Under the pieces are notes generated by a model. That model did not search any database. It was not told the DNA's origin and saw only the letters and a list, made by a program, of their open reading frames with translations. Position numbers and translations under genes: made by a program. From positions 2,604,001 to 2,668,000 of the forward strand of contig OZ006967.1 in assembly GCA_963930955.1 (NCBI GenBank): a stretch of DNA of 64,000 nucleotides, given 5' to 3'. This DNA comes from Scatomonas sp963930955. GTDB lineage: Bacteria; Bacillota; Clostridia; Lachnospirales; Lachnospiraceae. Below, one piece after another: positions 33,366 to 41,773 of this stretch (the first letter of the stretch is position 1; each line of letters opens with the position of its first letter).

Positions 33366-35165
33366 ATGATTGATTTCTTCATACATTTTTTAGTCTGTAA
33401 TTTATTGATCAGCGGAATGATCGGTATCCTGTTTTGTATTAAGAATCTATTGAAATCACACTTGACAAACAGGACACAATATAATCTATGGTTTCTCCCA
33501 CTCTGTCTGATGGTGGTTCCCTTTCTTCCCATTCAATCTGACCATGTATTCTCCATGTTTTCATGGTTTACAGATTTTAATCAAAGAGCCAATCGTATCA
33601 ATAATACTGTCAATACGGCAAATACGTTTCATTCGCCCGGCACAGTTTCTGACTGGATGAATGATTTCGCCATTTCTGTCAGCAGCAAAACGCCCTCTTT
33701 GATCTGGATGATACTCTTTGGAATTTGGACCATTGGAATTCTGGCAATGATTTTATTAGTTCTAAGATCTTCTTTCCGCCTGCACCAGATAAAACAATCT
33801 TCATTGCCTCTGCAGAATCATGAGGTGCGAAAACTTTATAAAAAATGTCTGGAGGAAATGCATATTACAAAGGACATTCCGATTTACAGCACAGCTTTCT
33901 TGAAATCTCCTGTGATTACCGGGTTGTTCCGGCCACGTATTTATCTTCCGATCCATCTGATCTCAGATTACAAGACTGACAAGATACGTTACATGCTACT
34001 CCATGAGCTGCAGCATTACCGCTATAAAGATAATATTTCTAATTATCTTTTATTATTGGCCGGAATCTTTTATTGGTTTAATCCTCTCATCTGGCTTACT
34101 GCGAAAGCTATGAGAAATGACCGTGAGATTGCATGTGACAGTGCTGTATTGAATATACTTGATACAAATTCTTATCAGGATTATGGTTATACATTGATTA
34201 ATTTTGCTGAGAAAATTTCTCTTTCGCCTTTCCCTTTTTCCAGCAGTCTCGGCGGAACAATAAAACAGTTGGAACAGCGAATACTTAATATCGCAACCTA
34301 CAAAAAACCTTCTTCATTTAAAAGGCTGAAAAGCGTTACTCTACTGACTGTTACTGCTATACTTTTCGCAGGAATTACTCCTATGCTGACCTCATATGCA
34401 GCGGCCAGCGATCAATATCAATGGAATACTTCCGGAAAGAATATATCAAGTTTAGAATTATCAAGCTATTTTAAACAATATAATGGAAGTTTTGTTTTAT
34501 ACTCTTTAAATACCGATCAATGGGACCTCTATAACATGGATATGGCCACAACACGGACAGCGCCAGATTCCACCTATAAAATATATGACGCATTATTCGC
34601 CCTGGAAGAAGGCATTATTACTCCAGAATATTCCTTAATGACATGGAATCAGGTAGATTACCCATTTGAAACATGGGAAAAGGATCAGACTTTACAAACA
34701 GCAATGTCCGGTTCCGTTAATTGGTATTTTGAGGCTCTTGATCATGAGATTGGCAGAAATGGGATTCAATCCTATGTACAGAAGATCGGGTACGGAAATG
34801 AGAACGTCGGCAGTGACATTGCGTCTTATTGGATGGAATCCACCTTGAAAATATCTCCGGTGGAACAGGTTGAATTATTGAAAGCTTTCTACCAGAACAC
34901 CTTTGATTTTACTTCTGAAAATATAAAAGCTGTGAAAGACAGTATACGTCTGTCTTCCTCTGCAAGCGGAACTCTTTATGGAAAGACAGGAACCGGACGT
35001 GTAGATGGACAGGATATCAGCGGTTGGTTTATCGGTTATGTGGAAACACCGGAAAATACCTATTTCTTTGCCACCAATATTCAAGCTGAAAACGGAGCCA
35101 CTGGAAGCACTGCAGCAGAAATCACATTATCTATCCTATCCAACTTAAATCTTTGGAAACAATAA
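33366..35165 (+). CDS. blaR1: BlaR1/MecR1-type beta-lactam sensor and signal protease
   Basis: The protein of about 599 residues has four membrane segments (about 10-30, 37-55, 115-137, 320-345). An M56 metalloprotease domain has HELQHYRYKDN (zinc motif about 213-217) and NDREIACDSAVL. The extracellular penicillin-binding sensor (about 350-599) has STYK (about 402-405), SVN (about 450-452) and KTGTG (about 540). A beta-lactam acylates the sensor Ser and the cytoplasmic protease then inactivates BlaI. I chose the ATG at 33366, 9 nt after AAGGAG; the ATG at 33357 touches it. All active-site motifs are intact. Confidence 0.94.
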   Translation: MIDFFIHFLVCNLLISGMIGILFCIKNLLKSHLTNRTQYNLWFLPLCLMVVPFLPIQSDHVFSMFSWFTDFNQRANRINNTVNTANTFHSPGTVSDWMNDFAISVSSKTPSLIWMILFGIWTIGILAMILLVLRSSFRLHQIKQSSLPLQNHEVRKLYKKCLEEMHITKDIPIYSTAFLKSPVITGLFRPRIYLPIHLISDYKTDKIRYMLLHELQHYRYKDNISNYLLLLAGIFYWFNPLIWLTAKAMRNDREIACDSAVLNILDTNSYQDYGYTLINFAEKISLSPFPFSSSLGGTIKQLEQRILNIATYKKPSSFKRLKSVTLLTVTAILFAGITPMLTSYAAASDQYQWNTSGKNISSLELSSYFKQYNGSFVLYSLNTDQWDLYNMDMATTRTAPDSTYKIYDALFALEEGIITPEYSLMTWNQVDYPFETWEKDQTLQTAMSGSVNWYFEALDHEIGRNGIQSYVQKIGYGNENVGSDIASYWMESTLKISPVEQVELLKAFYQNTFDFTSENIKAVKDSIRLSSSASGTLYGKTGTGRVDGQDISGWFIGYVETPENTYFFATNIQAENGATGSTAAEITLSILSNLNLWKQ

Positions 35166-35167
35166 AA

Positions 35168-35212
35168 ATATCTCCACAAAGATCACATTTTATCCGATTT
35201 TTGTGGAGATAT
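35168..35212. terminator. Bidirectional hairpin between blaR1 and the PBP operon
   Basis: A perfect 13-bp stem (ATATCTCCACAAA at 35168-35180 with its inverse at 35200-35212) separates two converging transcripts, blaR1 on the plus strand and the eight-gene operon on the minus strand. AT-rich flanks with T-tracts fit an intrinsic terminator in both directions. Confidence 0.8.
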
Positions 35213-35220
35213 TTCATCTT

Positions 35221-36111
35221 TTAATTTGTAATACTTCTTTCAATTCTTTTTGGTATATTACTTAAGATCCATTCCTGCGCTTTCTTTTGACAGGGCATTG
35301 TATTTCCATGTGCAGATACATAACGCATACATTTTTCTGCCATTTGCTTATTTCCGGTTTTATCAAAACATTTCCCCAGCAAATACTGACGCTGTACTTC
35401 ATTATAAGGATTCTTCGCTTCATACGTTCCTAAAAAAGCTGCTGTCTGCTCATATTTTTGTTCCAGAAACATCTGCTCTGCAACAAATAATTTATGCTTT
35501 TTGAATGCAGGAGCAGCATTTTGGAACAGACCGTTAAATTTATCAATGTCTAAATGATAATACGCCTCGACAAGATCCAGATTCATAATTGCCAGCTTAT
35601 ATAGTCTACTGCTCTTTTTCCCTGTCCATTCTTCCGTTAAAAATCGTCTGCATTCCTGTAATTTTTCATCTGCGATCAATGCTGTTGCTAGTCTTTGCTG
35701 TAACATCAAAAAAAGTGATTTCTGAAAGCCCTTGAATTTCAACTTTTTTCCATAGGATACTCCGTATTTCATTGTTTCCAGATACATTTCGACATCACAC
35801 TGTTGCAGAACAATTTTCTCAATTTGGAAAAGATCTCTCATAATCATGCAGTATACGCCTAGTAACGACAAGACAAAACCAATCACACCACAAAACACTA
35901 CCAAATACGGATATGTACATATCCATCCATAATCCCATATAGAAAAGAATACAACGATTTCCTTATGCGGTAATGGATTGCCCAAGAAAAGACTGATCAT
36001 CCCAATCAATAAAACATAAATAACTAAAAAGAGAAAAAAAACTTTGATCCTTCCGTACTTCTGCCGATCATAAGCGTGTTGAATCTGTTCTTCTAATTTT
36101 GTATCTAACAT
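35221..36111 (-). CDS. Membrane protein with a tetratricopeptide-like cytoplasmic domain, unknown function
   Basis: The 296-residue protein has two hydrophobic segments (about 22-45 and 68-92). A helical C-terminal part (about 130-290) has repeated patterns such as LYKLAIMNLDLVEAYYHLD and NEVQRQYLLGKCFDKTGNKQMAEKCMRYV, resembling TPR pairs. I do not recognise a family. GGAGG precedes the ATG. It is the last gene of the operon headed by the PBP, so it is probably induced by beta-lactams through BlaI. It may assemble or scaffold a membrane complex with its neighbours; this is inference. Confidence 0.7.
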   Translation of the reverse strand: MLDTKLEEQIQHAYDRQKYGRIKVFFLFLVIYVLLIGMISLFLGNPLPHKEIVVFFSIWDYGWICTYPYLVVFCGVIGFVLSLLGVYCMIMRDLFQIEKIVLQQCDVEMYLETMKYGVSYGKKLKFKGFQKSLFLMLQQRLATALIADEKLQECRRFLTEEWTGKKSSRLYKLAIMNLDLVEAYYHLDIDKFNGLFQNAAPAFKKHKLFVAEQMFLEQKYEQTAAFLGTYEAKNPYNEVQRQYLLGKCFDKTGNKQMAEKCMRYVSAHGNTMPCQKKAQEWILSNIPKRIERSITN

Positions 36112-36174
36112 ATCGCATATCCTCCTTTTCCTCTACAAAATTTCTTTTTTCTTCCCATCTGTTGTTCTATCAAT

Positions 36175-36621
36175 TTAATGTCCCCGGATATCAAGTTCTT
36201 CTAATAACTCTGGACCATCTCCCCATGAATAAACAATATAGTATCCTTCATCGTCTATCTTTTCTGAAAATCTTATCCTGCTATGCTCTACCGCTTCAAT
36301 GATCTGAGTCTTTTGCGGTTCAACCATATATGACCATTCATTTTTCTGATAAACAGAATAATAGTCTTCCAGCTCGTCTAACGATAACTTGCTTTTCAAC
36401 AAAATTGCTCCAAAATATTGCATACCATTTCCATTACCTACTAACTTCCCTGTCTGAGAGACAGAATCGATGATTTCTGTTTTTTCCGGCAAAGGTGTTT
36501 CTCGTAATTCTTTCTCAACCTGTTTTGCATAGTGATTATTTGCAAGGGGAATTCCAACGACAAACATTGAAATACTTATGGCAAATATACATATTGTTAC
36601 ACTCAAAATTTTCTTTAACAT
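36175..36621 (-). CDS. Small membrane-anchored protein of unknown function
   Basis: The 148-residue protein has one N-terminal hydrophobic helix (MLKKILSVTICIFAISISMFV) and an extracellular part of about 120 residues with LPEKTEIIDSVSQTGKLVGNGNGMQYFGAILL. The alternation fits a small alpha/beta domain. No cysteine lipobox is seen. I do not recognise a family. AAGG precedes the ATG. It lies in the middle of the PBP operon, so expression probably follows the beta-lactam response. Confidence 0.65.
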   Translation of the reverse strand: MLKKILSVTICIFAISISMFVVGIPLANNHYAKQVEKELRETPLPEKTEIIDSVSQTGKLVGNGNGMQYFGAILLKSKLSLDELEDYYSVYQKNEWSYMVEPQKTQIIEAVEHSRIRFSEKIDDEGYYIVYSWGDGPELLEELDIRGH

Positions 36622-36657
36622 ATTGCGTACCTTAAAATTTAATATTACAAGTTAAAC

Positions 36658-37884
36658 TTAATCTGTATTTATGTCCTTTATTCTCTGGATTTGATCTTTA
36701 TCTAAGGGAAGATACTGGACTGCAATTCTATTCTCCGGATTTACGTCAACTGTATACAAAACTAGAAGAAACATTACTTCCAAAGGTTTCATTAAAATAT
36801 AGACTACATCTGCTATATAAGGGGAGCGTATCGCTCTTGCGACAGGAAATCCATACTTATCATAAAATTTCCTGATATGTCGATGAAAAACGGGCGTGTA
36901 TTCTTCCATTACCTGTTCAAAGGCGTTTGCGATACAGAGCTGACGATTTACAATTACTTCATGTCCATGACGCATTCCTTTTCTAATAGGCTTTACAATC
37001 TTTGGATGCCCTCCTGCAGCTACAGTGCAGAGATAATGTTCATCATAGTAAATATTCTGAGGCGAAACTTTGGTAGAAAGATTCCAATTACTAGTTTCCG
37101 TCCACGCTTTGATTATATTGTCTGGTCTCTGCCCGAACAGAAGTAAAAAACAGACCAATGCCCCTAAAAGAGGCCACATAAACAAAAAAGCCAGACCGGG
37201 CCACTTTGATGAATCAACTACCTTTTTATTTATCCGCTCCAGATATGGATTATGAAATTTCTTTATTTCCTTTGATTCATCATTGTTCCATTCTTCTACC
37301 TTTCTACGAATAGTATGAATGCCAATCAAAATCAAATTAAAAGGGAAAAGGCATAAATAAAAACTGATCAGATCATTCTGAAACACTTGTATGATCCATA
37401 GGATACACTGAAACATTCCAATATACATCGCCCCAATAGCCAATACTGGCAGAAGAGGTGGAACCTTTCGCAAAGATACAGCAGACAGAAATAAATATCC
37501 AGCTATTCCTACTGCCGCACAGCTTAGAATAGTGATCGCCCCCTGAGACCATATCGGTGTATGGAGCTGTCTATTTACAAGAGCCTCCTGCCAGTCTACA
37601 AAAACAATATTGGTAAATGGCAGTATTATAATCGAATAAACACTCCCCAATGTCAAAGTTAAATACTCAAAATGCTTGCTTTTCCGTATAACCACAGGAT
37701 CATTTTGGCTTCCGAAAATAAAAAACAGATTAAGGCAGGTAAGTATTAGTGGATAAATCAAAAACACTCCAAAGAATATTCCCATACCTGCACCGTCACC
37801 GCTGAAAACTCCCCGGCAAAATCCCAACGCCAGAGAAAAAGCTGTTGATATTGCAATACTATGTTTCAGCCATTTTTCTTTCAT
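36658..37884 (-). CDS. Polytopic membrane protein, possibly DUF6688 family
   Basis: The protein of about 408 residues has about eight hydrophobic segments in the first 285 residues. A conserved-looking C-terminal block (about 300-405) follows, with HPKIVKPIRKGMRHGHEVIVNRQLCIANAF and IRSPYIADVVYILMKPLEVMFLLVLY. From memory this block resembles DUF6688, but I cannot confirm it. The ATG at 37884 has AAAGGA about 11 nt upstream; a GTG at 37914 is possible. It is the fifth or sixth gene of the PBP operon. Its function is unknown. Confidence 0.7.
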   Translation of the reverse strand: MKEKWLKHSIAISTAFSLALGFCRGVFSGDGAGMGIFFGVFLIYPLILTCLNLFFIFGSQNDPVVIRKSKHFEYLTLTLGSVYSIIILPFTNIVFVDWQEALVNRQLHTPIWSQGAITILSCAAVGIAGYLFLSAVSLRKVPPLLPVLAIGAMYIGMFQCILWIIQVFQNDLISFYLCLFPFNLILIGIHTIRRKVEEWNNDESKEIKKFHNPYLERINKKVVDSSKWPGLAFLFMWPLLGALVCFLLLFGQRPDNIIKAWTETSNWNLSTKVSPQNIYYDEHYLCTVAAGGHPKIVKPIRKGMRHGHEVIVNRQLCIANAFEQVMEEYTPVFHRHIRKFYDKYGFPVARAIRSPYIADVVYILMKPLEVMFLLVLYTVDVNPENRIAVQYLPLDKDQIQRIKDINTD

Positions 37885-37934
37885 AATATAATTTCCTTTC
37901 TTCCCACTGGTCACGCAAAATTTCTCCAGAATAG

Positions 37935-38315
37935 TTATTTAACCTGCATCAGATAAACGAATAATACGAGCCCACCTACGGTTGAAAGATTAATTAAAAT
38001 ATTTCGCAGGATCTTGTTATTCCTTTTTTGAAATAAAGCACTTACACAAAGCATAACAGCGCCCATTATGGTAAATACTCTTCCATACACCAAAAAATGT
38101 AGTAAAGCAGGCTCGTATGCTGCAGAAAAAAAGACAATTTCCATATCACAAAACAAAATTATGACAGTTACTATAAAATCTGCAGAATAAAAAAACTTTG
38201 ATACTTTTTCACTTTTTGCCCATACTCCAAAAGTAAATATGACTGTAAGTAAGCAATACAGCATTATTCCTAGAAATAGCCAGATGATTCCATTTGAGTC
38301 TGATATTCTGTCCAT
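37935..38315 (-). CDS. Small four-helix membrane protein, unknown function
   Basis: The 126-residue protein has four predicted hydrophobic helices (about 8-30, 42-62, 70-88, 100-122) with short loops and a basic motif FQKRNNKILRN. It has no recognisable domain. An AGAGG site precedes the ATG. It lies between the TraX-like gene and the larger membrane gene, in the BlaI-linked operon. Confidence 0.65.
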   Translation of the reverse strand: MDRISDSNGIIWLFLGIMLYCLLTVIFTFGVWAKSEKVSKFFYSADFIVTVIILFCDMEIVFFSAAYEPALLHFLVYGRVFTIMGAVMLCVSALFQKRNNKILRNILINLSTVGGLVLFVYLMQVK

Positions 38316-38362
38316 ATTTTGTTACCTCTTTACTGTATCATAAATGTTCATGCGACTATGCT

Positions 38363-39214
38363 CTATAACAACCTTCCAACACACCAGAATAAGACGATAT
38401 GAACCGGATATATGATATAGAAGAACCATTTTATTGATTTTCCCCTTTTTCTGTTATACACAAGTAAAAAGGGCAAACATCCTATCATCATCCATTCATA
38501 GTTTTCCATCCACATAGAACCACCTAATTCAACAGGTGGCAATCCGATAATCGTATCCAACAGATATCCTAAAACTTCTACCGGAATAGTCAATATTGGA
38601 AAATGAAAACGTAACCATCCAAGTGATAAAGAAATAATGGATGTTGTCGTTAATCCAAATAGAATTATATCAAATATGCAGAATCCCATTACTAATTTCT
38701 TCTTTTGATTTCTAAATAACCAAAAAATCACACCCAATAGAACATATATTAGCCCACCTTCCAAATTAAAAATATTTCCCATGATTGATGTCAGAACATA
38801 TACAACAAACGTCTCTGACAAAAAGAAACTTGATAACAGGATGACACACATTCCAATCGTCCCAATCTGCCAACATAAATAAACAACAAATTTCTTTCCA
38901 AAATCTGCGTTCTTTTGATAACATTCAATCAGGTACAGGATAACCATTAGGCTAAACAAGGAACGAAAGAAATTATTAGGGATATTCAGGTGCCATTGTA
39001 TAAATGACATAACAACTCCTGCGAGATAAAGCCTCAGAAAATATTTCTTTCTGTCTGTGGTGTATGTAAAACTCCAGATACTACAATAGATGAAAACGGG
39101 AGCTGCCAACCGTCCAATCCAATGCAGCCAGATTGGCATTTCTGGTAGAAATTGCGCTATATGATCAATAAACATTAATATTAAAGCTAATATTTTTAGG
39201 CCAAAGCTGCTCAT
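38363..39214 (-). CDS. TraX-family membrane acyltransferase-like protein
   Basis: The protein of about 283 residues opens MSSFGLKILALILMFIDHIAQFL and has GRLAAPVFIYCSIWSFTYT soon after, the typical start of TraX/acyltransferase-related membrane proteins, with 8-10 helices. TraX of plasmid F acetylates pilin; many Firmicute homologues lie outside conjugation modules and are of unknown role. The ATG at 39214 is preceded by AGGAGG, so an ATG 27 nt earlier is unlikely. Its place in a beta-lactam-inducible operon suggests a cell-wall or surface modification. This is inference. Confidence 0.8.
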   Translation of the reverse strand: MSSFGLKILALILMFIDHIAQFLPEMPIWLHWIGRLAAPVFIYCSIWSFTYTTDRKKYFLRLYLAGVVMSFIQWHLNIPNNFFRSLFSLMVILYLIECYQKNADFGKKFVVYLCWQIGTIGMCVILLSSFFLSETFVVYVLTSIMGNIFNLEGGLIYVLLGVIFWLFRNQKKKLVMGFCIFDIILFGLTTTSIISLSLGWLRFHFPILTIPVEVLGYLLDTIIGLPPVELGGSMWMENYEWMMIGCLPFLLVYNRKRGKSIKWFFYIIYPVHIVLFWCVGRLL

Positions 39215-39249
39215 TTGTACCTCCTGTTTAATTGCAGGCATACACGTTA

Positions 39250-40533
39250 TTAATCATCGCTACTTATTCTATAATGATATTCTGGAATATTCTGGATTCC
39301 ATCATCCAATATCTCGTTACCTAAATATTGAAAATCTCCATCTTCACCAATCCGTATCGTAAGTTCGTGAGTAATAACTGCTTCATTCGCAACAACCATT
39401 TCACATACAGCCTCAACCGTCAACGTTATGGTGCCGTCTCCATTTTGCCGTAAGCCTGTTACCTCCGGCACAGATGTTCCAAAATAAGAGAGATTATAAT
39501 TTCCACACCCAAGACTTGCCCAGGCATAGGTCTGAGTTTCTTCATCATACACTGCCCATTCCCGGATCTCTTCTGCCGTCACAGGCAGGTATTCCATAAT
39601 CACGCTTTCAAATTCCGTTGCCGGGATTCCATTTGTATAATTGCCCGGATCTAAACGTTCTCCATATTTCATTCTATAAAAGTATTCATAAGCACCATTG
39701 TAGTCAAGCGTACTTAGAGTTGTAGTATCCCAATTCGAGCATAAAATGTTGTTTCCCTGATAACACAAGGGATATACATATTTTTCAGACAAATCTTTGT
39801 ACTCTTCTGATAAAGGTATTACCCGGATGAGTTCGCTCCCATCGACAATCTCTGTAACTTCCGGTGGCTCCGGTACACACAATTTATAACAGAACCACCC
39901 CTTCTCTGTGTATTTCCATTCATCTATTCTTGTGTAAGATATATAGGATACAACAGGATCACAGGAGTCATTCCATCCTGCTCCGGTAGTTAACAGATAC
40001 ATCTCTGAGCCATCAAAAATATACTCTTTTCTTGAGACTCCGCCACTATTCGACAGGCTGTATAAAATAACAGAAGTATCTTTTCCATTCATACAATCTT
40101 TCAAAAACTGATCCATTTTTTCATAATTACTCATCGTACAGTATTCTTCAGAAGTTATGACCGGATATCCGCTTTTGCTGACTACATCCTGCATTTGCTC
40201 CAACGTTTCATCCGACAGGACCACATTTGAGGCATCCCCCTTGTCTGCATGAATGTAAATGTCTGAGAAACTGTCCATAATTACAAAGCAATTCGTTTCG
40301 GCCTCTTCCTTTTTTTCTTCCTCTATTGGAAGATCATACCCTTTCTCCCAACGTTCTTCTTCCGATAATTCATCATTTTCTGTCTTTTCAATATCTGTTT
40401 CACAGCTATCTGCTTCTGAGACACCATTTTGTTCTTCATGTCTGTTATACATAACACAGATTAAAATTATAACAATAAGCAGCACTGCAAAAAGAATCCC
40501 ATATTTTTTAAACAGCCATTTTAAATCTTCCAT
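39250..40533 (-). CDS. Membrane-anchored extracellular protein, paralogue of the next gene upstream
   Basis: The protein of about 427 residues has one membrane helix (about 14-32) and an acidic linker (EEQNGVSEADSCETDIEKTENDE). The extracellular domain shares with the 40553-41773 protein the order YPLCYQGNNILCSNWDTT / LDYNGAYEYFYRMKYGE / FESVIMEYLPVTAEEIREWA. The two are clear tandem paralogues, probably DUF6070 by memory. No catalytic motif is seen. The ATG at 40533 follows GGAGG. It is the third gene of the PBP operon and may help the PBP outside the cell. Confidence 0.75.
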   Translation of the reverse strand: MEDLKWLFKKYGILFAVLLIVIILICVMYNRHEEQNGVSEADSCETDIEKTENDELSEEERWEKGYDLPIEEEKKEEAETNCFVIMDSFSDIYIHADKGDASNVVLSDETLEQMQDVVSKSGYPVITSEEYCTMSNYEKMDQFLKDCMNGKDTSVILYSLSNSGGVSRKEYIFDGSEMYLLTTGAGWNDSCDPVVSYISYTRIDEWKYTEKGWFCYKLCVPEPPEVTEIVDGSELIRVIPLSEEYKDLSEKYVYPLCYQGNNILCSNWDTTTLSTLDYNGAYEYFYRMKYGERLDPGNYTNGIPATEFESVIMEYLPVTAEEIREWAVYDEETQTYAWASLGCGNYNLSYFGTSVPEVTGLRQNGDGTITLTVEAVCEMVVANEAVITHELTIRIGEDGDFQYLGNEILDDGIQNIPEYHYRISSDD

Positions 40534-40552
40534 GTATTCCTCCAAAAATGTT

Positions 40553-41773
40553 CTATTCATTCGAGATGTTTTCGTAGTAATACTGCCATTGCTCATCTGT
40601 CAATCGAGGTGTATACCATGATAATTCCAGTTTTTCATCCCAGCTCGTAACTTGATTTGAAACATATTGAAAACTACCATTCTCAAGTGGCCGCACGACC
40701 AATTCACTTGTGGCTGCACAATCTGTCATTTCCCGTTCCCATACTGCTTCAATAAATAAGCGAAGTGTTCCATCTTCTTGTTCCTCATATGCTATAACTT
40801 CCGGATATGGTTCATAAGGTTGTTCCGCATCATGCAGTCCTCGTGGTCTGTATCGATATGTTTTTTCATTTGGATTGTACATTGTATTTTCTGTAATTTG
40901 TTCACGATCAATTTTAAAATAACTCTTTATTACTTCTTCAAAATCCTGCTCCGGTATCTCATACTCAGCGCCCGCATAAGCTTCATATGGCACATAGGTT
41001 CCATACTTTATATAATAAAGTCTTTCGTACAGGTCATAAAAATCCAATGCGGAATAATCTTGTTCATTCCAGTCTGTAATTAACAGCTTATTTCTTTCAT
41101 ATCCTACAGGATATACATATTTCCTATTAAATTCCCGACAAGTCTGATCAAGGGGTTTTACTCGAAAAGCAAGTTCTCCAGGCGCACCATCATATCCCGG
41201 TGGATGATATTCCTCAATAAAAAAATATCCATTTTTTGTATACTTCCATGAATATGCAGTAAATTCATGGTAATAGCATACTTGTGGTTTGCTTTCCTCC
41301 CATCTCAATGTACTGACAATTACATCAATTTCTCCATTCTTTGTTTCCATATCATATCGCACAAAATCTCCCTCTTCTAGAAGAGAAATAATCGTAACAT
41401 GATCCTCACTTCCTTCGTCTGCGCTTTTACAGAACTCTTCTACCTGTTCATAATTAACCATATTAATCTGATCATCTCTGTCTACTGCCGCATAGCCTGA
41501 ACCGCTGATAGAAGCTATAATCTTTTGCTGAACTTCAAGAGTGTTCAAATTTCCCTGTGATACTGCAGTCTCATATATCTTTCTATAACCTTCTGCCAGT
41601 TTTTGCGAGTCTTCATAAATCTGCTGTTCTGTTTTATCTTCCTCTGTTTCCTCATCGGTGTTCTGTTTGCAGCCAGTACATAATACCAACATGGCCAAAA
41701 CTAACAGCGCTATACTTTTTCTTTTATTCGGAAAAATATTGATCCAAAACCGCTTTATCTTTTGATACAACAT
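40553..41773 (-). CDS. Lipoprotein of unknown function, paralogue of the next gene
   Basis: The 406-residue protein has a signal peptide ending in the lipobox LVLCTGC (Cys about 35) and an acidic linker. Its extracellular domain has YPVGYERNKLLITDWNEQDYSALDFYDLYERLYYIKYGT and FEEVIKSYFKIDREQI, matching the downstream paralogue. It should be anchored on the outer face of the membrane. The start overlaps the PBP gene by 50 bp and has AGGAGG 8 nt upstream, so it is co-expressed with the PBP. The function is unknown; a PBP accessory is plausible. Confidence 0.8.
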   Translation of the reverse strand: MLYQKIKRFWINIFPNKRKSIALLVLAMLVLCTGCKQNTDEETEEDKTEQQIYEDSQKLAEGYRKIYETAVSQGNLNTLEVQQKIIASISGSGYAAVDRDDQINMVNYEQVEEFCKSADEGSEDHVTIISLLEEGDFVRYDMETKNGEIDVIVSTLRWEESKPQVCYYHEFTAYSWKYTKNGYFFIEEYHPPGYDGAPGELAFRVKPLDQTCREFNRKYVYPVGYERNKLLITDWNEQDYSALDFYDLYERLYYIKYGTYVPYEAYAGAEYEIPEQDFEEVIKSYFKIDREQITENTMYNPNEKTYRYRPRGLHDAEQPYEPYPEVIAYEEQEDGTLRLFIEAVWEREMTDCAATSELVVRPLENGSFQYVSNQVTSWDEKLELSWYTPRLTDEQWQYYYENISNE

